A stretch of DNA of 64,000 nt. Origin: Streptomyces sp. 846.5. GTDB taxonomy: Bacteria; Actinomycetota; Actinomycetes; Streptomycetales; Streptomycetaceae. Positions 17,901 through 29,587 of the stretch are shown one piece after another. A program made the position numbers and the translations under genes. A model generated the notes under the pieces. It was not told the DNA's origin and did not search any database. It saw only the letters and a program-made list of their open reading frames with translations. Within the stretch, counting starts at the first letter, position 1. The number at the start of each line of letters is the position of its first letter. Location: positions 682,001 to 746,000 of the forward strand of contig NZ_SOBN01000002.1 of assembly GCF_004365705.1 (NCBI RefSeq), written 5' to 3'.

Positions 17901-20900
17901 GCCTCGGTCGGATCCGTTGGGGGCGGACGCCCAGTACTGGGCGTCCAGAGCGGCGGTGTCCAACCAGCCGCCCGTGACGGTCGAGCAGAACGGCACGTCA
18001 CCGGAGACCGGCTGGATGCCCGCCAGTGGCCGCGCACGCTCGTCATCGGGCGTCCCGGCGGCGGCGACCACCCGCGCGCCGTCCTCCAGCGACAGTCCCC
18101 CGGCCACGCACGCCGCGGCGATCTCACCCTCCGAGCAGCCGAGCACCACGGCCGGTTCGATCCCGAGGGAGCGCCAGACCACGGCGAGCGACACCGCCAC
18201 CGCCCACCGCGCGCACCGCACCACGTCGTCCCGCTCGGACCAGCCCGGCTCGGCCCGGTCCGTCACCAGCTCCAGCAGCGACCAGGGAACCAAGCCCGAC
18301 AGGGCCCGATCGCAGGCGGCCATCGAGTCTGCGAAGGCCGGCGAGGACGCCAGCAGACGGGCCGCAGTCTCCGACCACGCGGGGCGCTCGCCGTCACCGC
18401 CGGCATCACCAGGGAAGACGAAGACCACGGGCCGGCCCGGCTCACCGGGCTTCGCGGTGCCCCGGACCACTCCCGCGTCCGGGTCACCCAGCGCGAGTGC
18501 CCGCAGCGCCCGCAGGGCGTCGTCCCGGCCGGGGGCGAGGACGGCGGCTCGGTGCTCGAGCGCCGAGCGCGTCGTGGCCAGCGACAGGCCGAGGTCCGCC
18601 AGACGCAGCCGCGGATCGGCCGCCAGGAACGTGCCCAGCTGCTCCGCCTGCGCCCGCAGCGCGTCGGCACTGGTCGCCGAGACGAACAGCGGCGTCACAG
18701 GCAGTTCGGCAAGGTCCGGAAGGTCAGCGGAGGGGAGCTCCTCGACAGCGAGGGCTGCGTCCTCGTCGGCGGGCTGCTCGATGATCACATGCGCATTGGT
18801 GCCGCTGATGCCGAAGGACGACACGCCCGCTCGGCGCGGCCGTCCGTCACGGGGCCAGGCGACCGGCTCGCTCAGCAGTTCCACACTGCCCTGCGTCCAG
18901 TCCACGTAGCTGGACGGCGTCTCCGCATACAGAGTGCGCGGCAGTACCTCGTTGCGCATCGCCATGATCATCTTGATCACGCCCGCGGCGCCGGAGGCCG
19001 ACTGGGTGTGTCCGATGTTCGACTTCAGCGAGCCCAGCCACAACGGCCGCCCCGGCTCCCGCCCCTGACCGTACGTCGCCAGCAGCGCCTGCGCCTCGAT
19101 CGGGTCACCCATCGGTGTACCGGTGCCGTGCGCCTCCACCGCGTCGACGTCGGCGGACGACAGGCCCGCCGAGGAGAGCACCTGCCGGATGAGCCGCTGC
19201 TGCGCCGGTCCGCTGGGTGCGGTCAGGCCGTTGGACGCGCCGTCCTGGTTGATTCCGCTGCCGGCGACCACGGCCAGCACGGTATGGCCGTTGCGCCGGG
19301 CGTCCGAGAGCCGCTCCAGCAGCAGCACGCCGACGCCCTCGCCCCAGTTGGTCCCGTCGGCGGCGTCGCTGAAGGACTTGCACCGCCCGTCCACCGCCAG
19401 CGACCGCTCCCGGCTGAACGTCACCCAGGATTCGGGCTTCGACATGACGGTGACCCCACCGGCCAGGGCGAGGTCGCACTCACCCGCGCGCAGTGACTGC
19501 GCGCCCAGGTGCAGCGCCACCAGCGCCGAGGAGCAGGCGGTGTCGACCGCGACCGACGGCCCCTCCAGGCCGAAGGCGTAGGAGATCCGGCCCGCCGTGA
19601 CGTTGCCGGAGGTCCCCATCTGCATGCCCGACGCGTAGTCGAGGAAGGTCACACCGGCGAACACACCGGTACGGCTCCCCTTCAGGGACGCCTGGGTGAG
19701 CCCGGCCCGCTCGAAGACCTCCCAGCTGGTCTCCAGCAGGAGCCGCTGCTGAGGGTCCATCATCAGCGCTTCGCGCGGCGAGATCCCGAAGAACTGGGCG
19801 TCGAAGCGACCGGCCTCGTAGAGGAAACCCGCCTCGCGTACATAGGTCGTGCCCTCGTGGTCCGGGTCCGGGTCGTAGAGGGCCTCGACGTCCCAGCCAC
19901 GGTCGGTCGGGAAGGGCCCGAGCGCGTCCCGGCCCGCGTCGACCAACTGCCACAGCTCCTCGGGGGAGTCCACTCCGCCGGGGAAGTGACAGCCCATCGA
20001 GACGATCACGATGGTGTCGTCGTCCCCCTTCGCCAGTGCGGGCGTCAGCGCTGCCCCCGATGCCGCGGTGCCGCTGGTCTGGTCCCCGCCCGAGGCGAGT
20101 GCGCCCAGTTCGGACATCAGGTAGAGCACGAGCGCCGAGGCCGAGGGGTGGTCGAAGACCAGGGTGGGCGGCAACCGCAGACCGGTCTCGGTGTTGAGGC
20201 GGTTGCGCAGGTCGAGCGCGGTGAGCGAGTCGAAGCCCAGATCCTTGAAGGGACGCTCGGACGCCACCTGCTCGATCGAGTCGTAGCCGAGCACAATGGC
20301 CACCTGGGTACGCACCAGCTCCGACACCGCGCGGTGCCGCTGCGCCTGCGGCAGCGCGGCCAGCCGCCGGGCCAGCTCCGGACCGGCCTGGTCGGACCCG
20401 GGCTGCGCGCTGCGACGGCCGGAGGCCCGGATCAGCCCGCGCAGCAGTCCCGGCACCTCGCCGGAGGCGGCCCTGGCCCGCAGCGAGGCGGCGTCCAGGC
20501 GCATCGGCAGGAAGTGCGGGCCGTCCAGTGCGGTGGCGACGTCGAACAGGGCCAGCCCCTGGGCCGAGGGGATCGCAGCGGCGCCCTCCCGGCTCATCCG
20601 GGCGAATCCGTCCCGGCCCAGCTGCTCGGTCATCCCGCTGGACTTCTCCCAGAGGCCCCAGGAGAGCGAGGTCATCGGCAGTCCGTTCACCCGCCGGTGA
20701 TGCGCGAGCGCGTCCATGAACGAGTTCGCCGCCGCATAGTTGCCCTGGCCCAGGGTGCCCCAGAGGCCGGCGACCGAGGAGAAGAGCACGAAGCCGGCCA
20801 GCCGCTCACCGGCCTCGCGGGTCAGCTCGTGCAGGTTCACCGTGCCGGTCACCTTCGCCCGGAGCACGTCTTCCAGTGCCTCCGGGCTCAGCGAGGTGAT

Positions 20901-23900
20901 CAGTCCGTCGTGGATCACGCCGGCGGTGTGGATCACGGCCGTCAGCGGGTATTCGGCCGGTATCGCGGCCAACAGCGCGGCCAGCGCCTCCCGGTCGGCC
21001 ACGTCAACGGACTCGACGGCGACCTCCGCCCCCAGGGCGATCAGGTCCTCCCGCAGCTGCGTCGCACCCGGAGCCTGCGGACCGCGGCGGCTGACCAGCA
21101 GCAGCCGCCGCACGCCTCGGGTGACCACCAGGTGACGGGCCATCAGGCTGCCCAGCCCACCGGTGCCACCGGTGATCAGCACGGTGCCCGCGGCGACCTC
21201 GGGGCCGAACGCCGACGCCACCGGTTCGCCGTCCAGGGGCCGGACATCCACGGGCCGGCGAGCCAGCCGAGGCGTCAGCAGCACTCCGCCGCGCACCGCC
21301 ACCTGGGTCTCCCCGCACACCAGCGCGGCAGGCGGCAACTGCGCGGGCGACTCCCGGTCGACCAGCACGATCCGGCCCGGATTCTCCGACTGCGCCGAAC
21401 GCACCAGGCCCCACAGCGGCGCGTGCGGCAGATCCGGCACGTCCTCGTCCGGCCCTGCGGCCACCGCTCGGCAGGTCACCACCGCCAGCCGTGTCGACGC
21501 CAACCGGTCGTCGGCCAGCCAGGACTGAAGCACCGTCAGCGCCCAGGCCGTCGCGCCCTCCGCGGCCCCGGCGACGTCGAAGCCCTGGGCCCCGCCCTGA
21601 ACCCCGGTCGCCTGATCGCACAGCAGCAGGACCAGACCCGGCACCGGGTCGCCCGCGTCGACCGCCGCGCGCAGAGCCTCCAGATCGGTATACGTCCAGG
21701 CCGAAATCCCGGACTCGGCCAGTCCTGCGGCCAGTTCCGGACCGCCGGGCCCCAGCAGGGCCCAGCCGCCGGCCCCGGACTCCTGCACCGCAGCGTCCGC
21801 GACCGCCACCACGGGCTGCCAGTCGAGTACGAACAGCGCGTTCTGGTAGGCGGCCCCCGCGCCGGACGGTCCCTCGGCCGGTACCGGACGCAACGACAGC
21901 GACTCCACCGCAGCCACCGGACGGCCCGTGGTGTCCGCGACCGCGAGGGCCACGGTGTCCGTGCCGACCCCGGACAGTCGCACCCGAACGGCGGCCGAGC
22001 CGGAGGCGAAGAGCGACACGCCGCTCCACCCGGACGGCAGCCGGACCCCGTCGAGGACCCCGTCCATGACGCCTGTCATCAGCGTGTGCAGAACCGCGTC
22101 CAGGAGCGCCGGGTGCAGACCGAAGGAGTCCGCCTCCTCCCGCTCCCGCCCGTCCAGCGACACCTCGGCGAAGACCTCCGTGCCGAGCCGCCACATCGCC
22201 CGCAGCCCCTGGAACGCGGGGCCGAAGTCGTAGCCGGCCCCGGCCAGCAGCTCGTGGAGACCGTCCAGAGGAACCGGTTCGGCGCCCTCCGGCGGCCAGA
22301 CGCCGAGGTCAAAAGCGGGGGGCTTGCTCCCGCGGGCCAGCACTCCGGAGGCGTGACGGGTCCAGCTCTGCTCCCACTCCTCGCCGTCCGGCCTGGAGTA
22401 GACCGAGAACGGGCGCCGCCCCGCCTCGTCCGGGGCCTCGACCAGGATCTGCAGCTGCGCGGCGCCCACCTCGGCCAGGAGCAGCGGGGTCTCCACCGCC
22501 AGGGTCTCCAGCAGGTCGCACCCCACCTCGTCCCCGGCCCGGACCACCAGCTCCACGAAGGCGGAGTCGGGCAGCAGCAGTGAGCCACCCACCCTGCGGT
22601 CGGTCAGCCAGGGCTGCGCCTGCACCGAGAGCCGCCCGGTGAGCAGTATCCCCCGCTCATCGGCGAGTTCAACCACCGCGCCCAGCAACGGGTGCCCGGC
22701 CGCGCCCAGTCCGGCCGCGGTCACCCCGGCGGAGGACATGACCGAAGCGGGCAGCCAGTGGCGGCGGCGCTGGAACGCGTACGTGGGCAGCTCGACCCTG
22801 CGGGCGCCGGGCCCCGCGAAGAACGCCGGCCACTGCACCGCCGCACCGCGGGTGTGCAGGGCGGCCACCGCCGACGTCAGACTCCAGGCCTCGGCACGGT
22901 CCTTGCGCAGTGCCGGAACCAGCAGATGTTCGATGACCTCGGTGCCCTCCGCGCCCTCGGCGGCTTCCTTGTCGACGACGTCGACAACACCGTCAGCGCC
23001 GTCAGCGCCGTCCAGGCAGAGTCGGGCCATCGCGGTCAGCGTGCCGTCGGGTCCCAGTTCGAGGAAGCGGGTGGCGCCGTTCTCCGCCAACCGACGGACG
23101 CCGTCATCAAACCGCACGGCGTTGCGAACGTGCTGCACCCAGTACTGGGGGGACGTCAGCTCGCCGGGCCCGACCAACCGGCCGGTGACGGTGGAGACGA
23201 CGGGCAGGCTCGGCTCCTGGTACTTCACGCTCTCCGCCACCCGGCCGAACGCGAGCAGCATCGGTTCCATCAGCGGCGAGTGGAACGCGTGGCTGACCCG
23301 CAGCCGGGTCGCCTTCCGCCCCGACTCCCGGAAGTGCTCGGCGATCGCCTCGACTGCCGTCTCCGCGCCGGAGACCACGATCGCGTCCGGGCCGTTCACC
23401 GCCGCGATGCCGATCTCATCCGCACGGCCCGCGATCAACCGCAGCACCTCGTCCTCGGTCGCCCGCAGCGCGACCATCGCGCCGCCGACGGGCAGTGCCT
23501 GCATCAACTGCCCGCGCGCCACCACCAGTCGGCACGCGTCCGCGAGCGACATCACCCCCGCCACATGGGCGACGGCGATCTCCCCGATGGAGTGCCCCGC
23601 CAGCAGGTCCGGCCGGACGCCCCAGGACTCCACCAGCCGGAACAGTGCCACCTCCAGGGCGAACAACGCCGGTTGCGCATAGCCGGTGGAGTTGAGCAGT
23701 TCCGCGTCGTCCCCGAACACCACGTCGTAGAGCGGTCGTTCCAACTCCGCGTCCACCTGTGCGCAGACCGCGTCGAACGCGGTCGCGAAGACGTCGAAGG
23801 ACTCGTACAACTCCCGGCCCATGCCGAGCCGTTGCGATCCCTGACCGGCGAAGAGAAACGCCGTCCGGCCGCCGACCGCTGCTCCGGTCACCACGTTCGG

Positions 23901-25568
23901 TGCGAACTGGCCTGCAGCCAAGGCTTCCAGACCATGCATCAGCTCCGCACGGTCACCGCCCAGCAGCACCGCCCGGTGCTCGAAGACGGATCGCGTCGTC
24001 ACCAGCGAGTGGCCGATGTCGCGCGGGTCGGCGTCGGGGACCGCGGCCAGGTGCGACAGCAGCCGTGCGGCCTGCTCCTGGACTGCGGCAGGGGTCCGGC
24101 CGGTGATCGACCACGGGATCACCGGCGACGACTCGGTCGCGGTCGGCGGGACGGCCTCCGTCGGCACGTGCACCGGGACGTCCGACGGGGCCTGCTCCAG
24201 GACGACGTGCGCGTTGGTCCCGGACACGCCGAAGGCGGAGACCCCGGCCCGGCGCGGCCGGTCGACCTCCGGCCAGGGGGTGTTCTCCGTCAGCAGGCGC
24301 ACCTCGCCCTGCGACCAGTCCACGTGCGTGGACGGCTCGGTCACATGCAGGGTCGGCGGCAGTACGCCGTGCTGCAGCGCCAGCACCATCTTGATCACAC
24401 CGGCCGCACCGGCCGCCGCCTGGGTGTGCCCGATGTTCGACTTCACCGAGCCGAGCCACAACGGCCGCTCCGGCTCCCGCCCCTGGCCGTATGTCGCCAG
24501 CAGCGCCTGCGCCTCGATCGGGTCGCCCAGCGTGGTTCCGGTTCCATGTGCCTCCACCGCGTCCACGTCCTGCGGCGTCAGCCCGGCTCCGGCCAGGGCG
24601 GCGACGATCACCCGGCGCTGCGAGGGGCCGTTCGGGGCCGTCAGCCCGTTCGACGCGCCATCCTGGTTCACCGCGCTGCCCGTCACCAGCGCGAGCACTG
24701 TGTGCCCGTTGCGCCGTGCGTCCGACAGCCGCTCGACGACGAGCACGCCGATGCCCTCACCCCACGCAGTGCCGTCCGCCGAGTCGGAGAAGGCCTTGCA
24801 CCGTCCGTCCTCCGCGAGCCCCCGCTGCCGACTGAACTCGACGAAGGCGCCGGGCGTCGACATCACCGTCACCCCGCCCGCGAGCGCGAGGTCGCTCTCG
24901 CCCGCCTGCAGCGAGCGCACCGCGAGGTGCAGCGCCACCAGCGCCGACGAGCAGGCCGTGTCCACCGTCAGCGCTGGGCCCTCCAGCCCGAGCACATAGG
25001 ACACCCGACCCGACAGGACGGACGCGGTAGCCGCCGTGGTCAGCTGCCCCTCGGCCTCCTCGGGCCGGTTGAGCAGCAGCGCCACGTAGTCCTGTCCGTT
25101 GGACCCCATGAACACCCCGGTACGGCTGCCGCGCAACGTCCCCGGCTCGATTCCGCCCCGCTCCAGCGCCTCCCACGACGTCTCCAGCAGCAGGCGCTGC
25201 TGCGGGTCCATCGCCATCGCCTCACGCGGCGAGATCCCGAAGAACGAGGCGTCGAACAGGGGCGCGCCATGGACGAATCCGCCGTGCCGCGAGTACGTCG
25301 TCCCCGCGCTTCCTGCGGGGTCGTAGAGCGCGTCCAGGTCCCATCCGCGATCGGTCGGGAGCTCGGTGACCGCGTCCACTCCCTCGGACACCAACCGCCA
25401 CAGGTCGTCGGGCGACGCCACGCCGCCCGGGAAGCGGCAGCCGATACCCACGATGGCGATGGGCTCCTGCTGCCGGGTCTCCGCCTCGTGCAGGCGCTTG
25501 CGGGTCTGGCGAAGATCCGCGGTCACCAGCTTGAGGTAGTCCCGCAGCTTCTCTTCGTTGCTCGCCAT
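14991..25568 (-). CDS. Bimodular type I PKS with complementary inactive domains
   Basis: A 3525-residue PKS with an N-terminal docking helix (residues 1-33). Module 1: KS (Cys206), AT (GHSIGE and HAFH, malonyl type), DH with Arg991 in place of the catalytic His ([10 protein letters not shown]), KR intact (GGTGGLG, Ser and Tyr present, VIHD suggesting B-type), ACP (GFDSL). Module 2: KS intact (DTACSS, HGTGT, NIGH); AT degenerate: GQGxQ reads GDAGG, the nucleophile elbow reads GCSEG (Ser2479), and about 82 residues containing the ASH/AFH motif and catalytic His are missing; DH intact (His2710, [10 protein letters not shown], with LLDAALQ); KR dead (Tyr to His3312, Lys to Thr); ACP GLNSL. There is no thioesterase. 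It starts 169 bp after the P450 stop. Prediction: one malonyl extension, then no cis extension by module 2. Confidence 0.96.
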   Translation of the reverse strand: MASNEEKLRDYLKLVTADLRQTRKRLHEAETRQQEPIAIVGIGCRFPGGVASPDDLWRLVSEGVDAVTELPTDRGWDLDALYDPAGSAGTTYSRHGGFVHGAPLFDASFFGISPREAMAMDPQQRLLLETSWEALERGGIEPGTLRGSRTGVFMGSNGQDYVALLLNRPEEAEGQLTTAATASVLSGRVSYVLGLEGPALTVDTACSSALVALHLAVRSLQAGESDLALAGGVTVMSTPGAFVEFSRQRGLAEDGRCKAFSDSADGTAWGEGIGVLVVERLSDARRNGHTVLALVTGSAVNQDGASNGLTAPNGPSQRRVIVAALAGAGLTPQDVDAVEAHGTGTTLGDPIEAQALLATYGQGREPERPLWLGSVKSNIGHTQAAAGAAGVIKMVLALQHGVLPPTLHVTEPSTHVDWSQGEVRLLTENTPWPEVDRPRRAGVSAFGVSGTNAHVVLEQAPSDVPVHVPTEAVPPTATESSPVIPWSITGRTPAAVQEQAARLLSHLAAVPDADPRDIGHSLVTTRSVFEHRAVLLGGDRAELMHGLEALAAGQFAPNVVTGAAVGGRTAFLFAGQGSQRLGMGRELYESFDVFATAFDAVCAQVDAELERPLYDVVFGDDAELLNSTGYAQPALFALEVALFRLVESWGVRPDLLAGHSIGEIAVAHVAGVMSLADACRLVVARGQLMQALPVGGAMVALRATEDEVLRLIAGRADEIGIAAVNGPDAIVVSGAETAVEAIAEHFRESGRKATRLRVSHAFHSPLMEPMLLAFGRVAESVKYQEPSLPVVSTVTGRLVGPGELTSPQYWVQHVRNAVRFDDGVRRLAENGATRFLELGPDGTLTAMARLCLDGADGADGVVDVVDKEAAEGAEGTEVIEHLLVPALRKDRAEAWSLTSAVAALHTRGAAVQWPAFFAGPGARRVELPTYAFQRRRHWLPASVMSSAGVTAAGLGAAGHPLLGAVVELADERGILLTGRLSVQAQPWLTDRRVGGSLLLPDSAFVELVVRAGDEVGCDLLETLAVETPLLLAEVGAAQLQILVEAPDEAGRRPFSVYSRPDGEEWEQSWTRHASGVLARGSKPPAFDLGVWPPEGAEPVPLDGLHELLAGAGYDFGPAFQGLRAMWRLGTEVFAEVSLDGREREEADSFGLHPALLDAVLHTLMTGVMDGVLDGVRLPSGWSGVSLFASGSAAVRVRLSGVGTDTVALAVADTTGRPVAAVESLSLRPVPAEGPSGAGAAYQNALFVLDWQPVVAVADAAVQESGAGGWALLGPGGPELAAGLAESGISAWTYTDLEALRAAVDAGDPVPGLVLLLCDQATGVQGGAQGFDVAGAAEGATAWALTVLQSWLADDRLASTRLAVVTCRAVAAGPDEDVPDLPHAPLWGLVRSAQSENPGRIVLVDRESPAQLPPAALVCGETQVAVRGGVLLTPRLARRPVDVRPLDGEPVASAFGPEVAAGTVLITGGTGGLGSLMARHLVVTRGVRRLLLVSRRGPQAPGATQLREDLIALGAEVAVESVDVADREALAALLAAIPAEYPLTAVIHTAGVIHDGLITSLSPEALEDVLRAKVTGTVNLHELTREAGERLAGFVLFSSVAGLWGTLGQGNYAAANSFMDALAHHRRVNGLPMTSLSWGLWEKSSGMTEQLGRDGFARMSREGAAAIPSAQGLALFDVATALDGPHFLPMRLDAASLRARAASGEVPGLLRGLIRASGRRSAQPGSDQAGPELARRLAALPQAQRHRAVSELVRTQVAIVLGYDSIEQVASERPFKDLGFDSLTALDLRNRLNTETGLRLPPTLVFDHPSASALVLYLMSELGALASGGDQTSGTAASGAALTPALAKGDDDTIVIVSMGCHFPGGVDSPEELWQLVDAGRDALGPFPTDRGWDVEALYDPDPDHEGTTYVREAGFLYEAGRFDAQFFGISPREALMMDPQQRLLLETSWEVFERAGLTQASLKGSRTGVFAGVTFLDYASGMQMGTSGNVTAGRISYAFGLEGPSVAVDTACSSALVALHLGAQSLRAGECDLALAGGVTVMSKPESWVTFSRERSLAVDGRCKSFSDAADGTNWGEGVGVLLLERLSDARRNGHTVLAVVAGSGINQDGASNGLTAPSGPAQQRLIRQVLSSAGLSSADVDAVEAHGTGTPMGDPIEAQALLATYGQGREPGRPLWLGSLKSNIGHTQSASGAAGVIKMIMAMRNEVLPRTLYAETPSSYVDWTQGSVELLSEPVAWPRDGRPRRAGVSSFGISGTNAHVIIEQPADEDAALAVEELPSADLPDLAELPVTPLFVSATSADALRAQAEQLGTFLAADPRLRLADLGLSLATTRSALEHRAAVLAPGRDDALRALRALALGDPDAGVVRGTAKPGEPGRPVVFVFPGDAGGDGERPAWSETAARLLASSPAFADSMAACDRALSGLVPWSLLELVTDRAEPGWSERDDVVRCARWAVAVSLAVVWRSLGIEPAVVLGCSEGEIAAACVAGGLSLEDGARVVAAAGTPDDERARPLAGIQPVSGDVPFCSTVTGGWLDTAALDAQYWASAPNGSDRGDQAGFEAAMGTLLVGGHGLFVEMDAEPVVAEQLLKVAREAGKDVVAVVAAGPDQDGADRLVASLAELYVHGIDTDWPAVFAGTGARRVDLPTYAFQRQHYWLPQPEPRSDGAEPAGPGSLRHPLLGAAVELPDSEALLLTGQLSLRTHPWLADHVVEGMVPLPAAVLVELAVQAGDQVGCELLTELTLEAPLLLPERNGVRLRLTVGEPQESGRRSLAVFSKPDSALREDPWIRHASGELAPVGPPPSFDLELWPPADAEVVDLTEFYARRSAAGHSLGPAFRGLRSAWRRGDELFADVELAERESADAPRYGLHPVLLDAALQPLALVEPLALEPLCWQGVALHASAAAALRVRLTRTGPDTVAVALADDTGAPVASVDTLSLRSVVPGQLRSARAGQRTGLFQVEWPDLAADPPQSAVRWAVVGPDALSARPSLMKSGQYTESYPDLTALGSAVDAGTPVPDAVLVSLTPTVSASDAAAVARQALTLAQEWLADDRFGASRLVFLTRGAVAVGAGPGGPDLAVAPVWGLIRSAQSESPDRFVLVDLDSQRGSWRKLTTAVATGEPAVALRKGVLKVPRLARASSTAGSDDRGGPEEVTVFSPDGEGTILVVGSAGSLGDAVVRHLVERHGVRHLLLADAPDQRNDGAAVLEAELTALGAQVTVADCDPADRTALAGLLAGISPEHTLTAVVLAAPRPDDATIPSLTPERIDTVLRPTVEAVLNLDELTARLGLSAFVLFSSLVGALGAAGQGGHAATDAFLDAYAQHRRARGLHALSLGWGPWSDESTARSAQVGPRPPAGPGLAELSLEEALDLFDAACRLDAAAVAPVRFDVASLAAGGSHRERPALLRNLVRTTRRRTVGQADGPSGVLTLLKRRLAGLDDTERDDLLVEIVRVSVAAVLEYESPGEVETDRAFREIGLNSLTTFALRNRLKDATGLRLPAALLFEQDTPTRLALHLKEELLRH

Positions 25569-25737
25569 CGTCTACCGCTTCCTGGGAGGAATCCCGGAAT
25601 GATCCGGACCTGTCGAATCAGTGAGAGATCAGGAGGAGTTCCCGCAACCGGGCCGTGCCCCTGTCACGCACGTCGGCACGGGCGCCAGGGCACCACCACC
25701 GGGTTCGCCGACCCCATGTGATCACCGGCCGCGCCGG

Positions 25738-27165
25738 TCACCGGCGGCGGCGGGCGATCATCGTCAGGCCGTCCTTGGGCTGGACGGTGATGTGGGTGAG
25801 GATGGGCACCGGGTCGTCGTTGACCGCGTCGAACTCCCAGTGCCGGCCGATGGTGGCGAGCGTCATGACCGCTTCCATCCGCGCGAAGGCGTTGCCGATG
25901 CACTGCCGGGGCCCGGACCCGAAGGGGAGGTAGGCCAACCGCGGCCGACCGGGTTCCAGCGCCTGGCCGTTGAGCGGGTCGCCGTCGTCGGCGGCGATCC
26001 AGCGCTGCGGGGCGAAGCGGTCGGGCTCCGGCCACCACGTCGGGTCGTGATGCACGACCCAGGGGCTCATCATCACGAACCGGTCCTTCGGGATGACGTA
26101 GCCGTTGGCGTCGTAGTCCTCCAGGGAGCGCCTGACGGTGTTCCAGACCGGCGGATACATACGCATCACTTCGGAGAATACGGCGTCGGTGTAGGGGAGG
26201 TTGGGCAGGTCGGCGGCTTCGGGAAGGCGGTCCCCGAGCACCTCGTCCAGTTCGGCGTGGAGCCGCGCCTTGGCCTCGGGGTTCTTCGCGAGCAGGTGGT
26301 AGGCCCAGGTGAGCCCTGCCGACGAGGTCTCATGACCGGCCATCAGCAGGGTGACCGCTTCGTCGTGCAGCAGTTGGTCGTTCATCGGTTCGCCGGTGTC
26401 GGCGTCCCGGACGTTGATCAGCACCGAGAGCAGGTCGTCGCCGTCACCGGGCCCCGCCCGCCGCTCGTCGATCATCTCCTGGATGACGCTGTTGAGGTAC
26501 TTGTGGCCCTTCCAGAATCGGCGGTTGGCACGCAGCGGCAGACGCATGATGAACCGGCCGAACGGGACGACCTGCTCCCAGCGCATCGGGCCGCCCCGGC
26601 GGGGGAAGGCGAGGCGGATGGTCGTCGCCACGTGGCTGTCGAGCGAGACGTCGAAGACGGTCTTCGCCACCATCCCGAGCGACAGTTCGTACATCGCCTC
26701 CTGGATGTTGAGCTCGTGTCCGTCCTTCAGCTCGGCGGCACCCGCCTCCGCGAGCCGGGCGAAGGCGTCCCCGTACCCGGCGATCCGCTGCCGGTGGAAG
26801 ACCGGCTGGATGAGTCGGCGCTGCTTGCGGTGCAGTTCCCCGCCGCTGGTGGCCAGGCCGTCGCCGAGGCCGACGCTGAACGGTGCGATCCTCTTGCCAC
26901 GACCGCCGGGCAGCACATTCTTGTCGAACTTGCGGCCGGTGCTGACGTAGATGTCCTGGATGACGTTCGGGTCGCTGATCAGGTAGCCGCGGGACAAGCC
27001 GTAGGGGAAGCTCGCGATGGGCCCGTACTGCTCACGGAGTCCGGTGAAGAAGCTCGGGGCATCGGCCAGGAGGGCGCGAAGCTCTTTCGGCCCCAACCCC
27101 GGCGGGCCCGGTATCGGCTCACCAGTGGGAGCGACGGGTTCGGCAGCGGTACTGACATCAACCAC
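25738..27165 (-). CDS. Cytochrome P450
   Basis: A 475-residue P450. The haem loop is FGSGPRQCIGNAFARME, the I-helix AGHETSSAGLTW and the ExxR motif SEVMRMYPP. This resembles the fatty-acid/terpene-type P450s with a long C-terminus rather than the short macrolide hydroxylases. The GTG at 27165 is chosen because AGGAG lies 6 bases upstream. It is the first gene of a probable leftward operon with the bimodular PKS and the KAS III-like gene, and a PAS-LuxR-type box lies about 146 bp upstream. Likely role: oxidative tailoring of the polyketide. No dedicated ferredoxin is seen in the window. Confidence 0.94.
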   Translation of the reverse strand: MVDVSTAAEPVAPTGEPIPGPPGLGPKELRALLADAPSFFTGLREQYGPIASFPYGLSRGYLISDPNVIQDIYVSTGRKFDKNVLPGGRGKRIAPFSVGLGDGLATSGGELHRKQRRLIQPVFHRQRIAGYGDAFARLAEAGAAELKDGHELNIQEAMYELSLGMVAKTVFDVSLDSHVATTIRLAFPRRGGPMRWEQVVPFGRFIMRLPLRANRRFWKGHKYLNSVIQEMIDERRAGPGDGDDLLSVLINVRDADTGEPMNDQLLHDEAVTLLMAGHETSSAGLTWAYHLLAKNPEAKARLHAELDEVLGDRLPEAADLPNLPYTDAVFSEVMRMYPPVWNTVRRSLEDYDANGYVIPKDRFVMMSPWVVHHDPTWWPEPDRFAPQRWIAADDGDPLNGQALEPGRPRLAYLPFGSGPRQCIGNAFARMEAVMTLATIGRHWEFDAVNDDPVPILTHITVQPKDGLTMIARRRR

Positions 27166-27310
27166 AGATGTCTCCTGAAAATCGAAGGTTCGAAGGGACG
27201 TCGGGAGTCCGGTGCACCGCGCGACCAAAGGGAAGCTGGGAGTCGACCTGTCAGGTCAGATTCGGAGGCTAGCACCGAGGTCCGGGGGCACCCCGTGCCG
27301 CCGCTGTTGT

Positions 27311-27326
27311 CTAGGGAATTCCGGAA
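27311..27326. promoter_or_regulatory. Putative PAS-LuxR operator upstream of the P450-PKS operon
   Basis: The site ctagggaattccggaa matches the first 12 positions of CTVGGGAWWTCCCBAG perfectly, including the AWWT core, while the last four differ. It lies upstream of the P450 that heads the P450, PKS and KAS III transcript. Confidence 0.65.
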
Positions 27327-27799
27327 TGGGCCGACCGCCACTGGCTGATGTCAGGTTTCCCCAACGAGTCCACAGTCTCAGCTTGACTCTGTCGGTGATC
27401 TTGGTTGGTCGAGGTCAGGTGCCGAAGGTGCGCCAGGACTTGGATCGGGGAATCGTCCTCGGCGGACTCCTCAACGAGAACCACCCAGCCTCCTGACATA
27501 CCATCAGTGCCACCGGGAAAGCACCAGGTCAGAGCATGTTCCGTGATTCTGGAACCCTACGGGGTGATGTCCTCGGTCGTCGTCTCATCAGAGAGAACAG
27601 CGCTGACGAATGGGAAGCCCGACCCGCCGTCAACAAACCACCGCTCGTTCGGGGACGCCCTCCACCTGCACGGCGCGGCCGGTTGCGCGGACGCACTGGA
27701 CCTGTCGCTGTGGGATCCGCAAGGCCCGCGCTCTGCGCAATGCCTTGGGCACGCCCGCGGCCTGCCGCGCCCAGGTCCTGGCACCCGAGGCCGACCCGG
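27327..27799. other. Intergenic region between the P450 box and the lipoprotein gene
   Basis: About 470 bp in which short frames exist on both strands but none has a ribosome site, recognisable domain or consistent coding bias. It may contain decayed coding DNA (a stretch around 27650-27800 is Arg/Ala-rich in two frames), in line with the scarred region to the right. Confidence 0.5.
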
Positions 27800-29032
27800 T
27801 CAGCCGGTGAAGGTGCCGCTTTTCAGTGCGACCCACTTGCCGTGCTTCACCGTGTACATAGTGAGCTCGTCGTTGACAGGGTCGCCGTAGGCGTCGAAGG
27901 AGACCGGGCCGGTGACGCCGGCGAAGGAGACCCACGGCACTGCCGCCTCGACCAGCTGGCGGGCGTCGGAGGGCAGGCCGCTTTTCATGGCCGCGATGGC
28001 CTTGACGCCCTCGATGACGACCCAGGCACTGTCGTAGGCGTAGCCGCCGTAGGCGGCGTAGGGCTCCTTGTAGCCGGCGGCCTGGTAGTCGGCGACGTAG
28101 GTCTTCGCGGAGGCCAGCGCGGCCACCGGAGCGCCCACGCTGGTGGCGAAGTCGCCCTCGGCGTGCTGGCCGGCCAGTTGGATGTAGGCGGGGTCGAAGA
28201 TACCGTCGCCGCCGATCAGCGGTATTCGCACACCGGCCTGCTTCAGTTCGGCGCTCAGCGGCCCCGCGTCCGGGAATTCGCCGCCGAAGTAGACGAAGTC
28301 CGCGTGCGACGCCTTCACCTCGGCGACCAGGTCGGCGAAGCTCTTGGTGCCGGAGGTGATTTGCCTCTGCCCCACGACCGCGCCGCCGTGGTGCAGGAAC
28401 TGGCTCTGGAACGTGGCGACCAGCCCTGCGCCGTACAGGGTATCGTCGTTGACCAGGAACACCTCGGACTTCCCCAGCGTAGCGGCCGCGAACTGGGCGG
28501 CGAAGGGACCCTGCACAGCGTCCGTGGTCGAGGTCCGGAAGTAGGTGTGGTATGGGCGTTGCTTGGGGCCGTCCGCCCAGTTCGGCCCCTGGCTGAGCGC
28601 GGGGTTGGTGTTCGAGGGCGAGACCTCGGTCAGGTGGGCGTCGGCGAAGATCTTCTGCATGCTCTGCGCGACACCGGAGTTCAGCGGTCCCACGACACCG
28701 AGGACAGTGGGTTCCGCGACGAAGGTTTTCGCGTTGGCGGCGCCAAGCGCCGGCTGCGCCTGGTCGTCGCGCGTCTCCACGCGGAAGGTGATGCCCGGAA
28801 CCTCGTGCGTGCGGTTGGCCACCTTGACGGCCAGGTCGACGGAGTTGGCGATGCCCCTTCCGAGGGAGGCGCGCGATCCGGTGAGCGGGGCGTCGACACC
28901 GATCACGACGGTGGTACCGGAGAAGCCCGCCCCCGTGGCGGTTGAGGCGTTTCCCGAGGACGCGCAGGCGCTGAGACTCAGGCAGCCCGTGGCGAGCAGG
29001 GCCACCCTGTTGCGTTGAAAACGGTGATGCAC
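27800..29032 (-). CDS. ABC transporter substrate-binding lipoprotein, branched-chain amino acid type
   Basis: A periplasmic-binding-fold type I protein of about 410 residues. The N-terminus has a lipoprotein signal: basic start, hydrophobic core, then the lipobox LSAC (cysteine about residue 23). The mature part has LivJ/K-like motifs (VVIGVDAPLTGSRAS near the start, GVVGPLNSGVAQSM, YGGYAYDSAWVVIEG). The GTG at 29032 is preferred for its AAAGG ribosome site; an ATG at 29047 is in frame. The palindrome CCTTTC-tat-GAAAGG at about 29040-29054 overlaps this region. No permease or ATPase gene is adjacent, so it is an orphan receptor. Role in the cluster is doubtful. Confidence 0.88.
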   Translation of the reverse strand: MHHRFQRNRVALLATGCLSLSACASSGNASTATGAGFSGTTVVIGVDAPLTGSRASLGRGIANSVDLAVKVANRTHEVPGITFRVETRDDQAQPALGAANAKTFVAEPTVLGVVGPLNSGVAQSMQKIFADAHLTEVSPSNTNPALSQGPNWADGPKQRPYHTYFRTSTTDAVQGPFAAQFAAATLGKSEVFLVNDDTLYGAGLVATFQSQFLHHGGAVVGQRQITSGTKSFADLVAEVKASHADFVYFGGEFPDAGPLSAELKQAGVRIPLIGGDGIFDPAYIQLAGQHAEGDFATSVGAPVAALASAKTYVADYQAAGYKEPYAAYGGYAYDSAWVVIEGVKAIAAMKSGLPSDARQLVEAAVPWVSFAGVTGPVSFDAYGDPVNDELTMYTVKHGKWVALKSGTFTG

Positions 29033-29333
29033 GGTAGGACCTTTCATAGAAAGGGGCGTGCTACCGCACGACCGCCCGGCTCGGCCAGGCGCGGCGGGTG
29101 CGGACTCCCGGCGACTCTAGAGCCCTCCATGACCGGCAAGATAGAGCCAAACCGCTCCGTGCCCCTTTTTTGGTTCTTCTACTGAACCTGTGGCCGTGAT
29201 CACGCGAGTTGGCGGCGGGGCAGAGCGGGACGGTTGCTGCGGAGGCAGAGCTTGGCTCACACAAGACTTTCGTAGGCGTTGATCGAACTGTCCGACGCCG
29301 ACGACGGAGTGTCAGGCTGGGTGCACGCTGGGG
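29033..29333. other. Intergenic region upstream of the lipoprotein gene
   Basis: About 300 bp, partly AT-rich with a short T-run near 29164-29170 and a small dyad GGTTC/GAACC. No gene seen. Confidence 0.5.
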
Positions 29334-29560
29334 ATGAGTGACGTTGAGCTGGAGCTTCTGCTGCCGCATTTGGGAGACCTGGTCCGGGTCCATCGCGAGA
29401 CCCCTCGGATCCCGGACGAGCTGCTGGCCGAGGAACGGCTGCGGCTGCACCCGGTGCCCGAACAGCCGTTCACCGCGGCGTTCGGCGAGACCCGCCGGGT
29501 CGGCAAGGACTCCACGATCCCGGTCGAGTCGGTCCGCTACTCGGTCCCGCACGAGTGCCC
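29334..29560 (+). pseudogene. Transposase remnant (IstA/Mu-type C-terminal part)
   Basis: The frame encodes a stretch ending in GETRRVGKDSTIPVES and VRYSVPHE, typical of the C-terminal beta-barrel region of IS21/IS481-like transposases (a strand pattern of the type TRRV-x-D-x-T-I-x-V-x-x-VRYSVP). Only about 75 residues survive; the catalytic core and both ends are absent and the frame then runs into unrelated sequence. A dead fragment. Confidence 0.6.
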
Positions 29561-29587
29561 CACACATCCGCCGGGCGATGGCGGAGC

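Noticed and set aside
25575-25600. Palindrome-like GGGA...TCCC just upstream of the bimodular PKS
   Set aside because: It lacks CTAG arms and the spacing of the PAS-LuxR box, and it overlaps the ribosome-site region. The PKS probably shares the P450 transcript.
15573-25721. Very long plus-strand frames opposite the PKS (for example 15573-17417, 19509-22583, 22692-25721)
   Set aside because: They are antisense shadows of the PKS coding strand, with no ribosome sites or domains.
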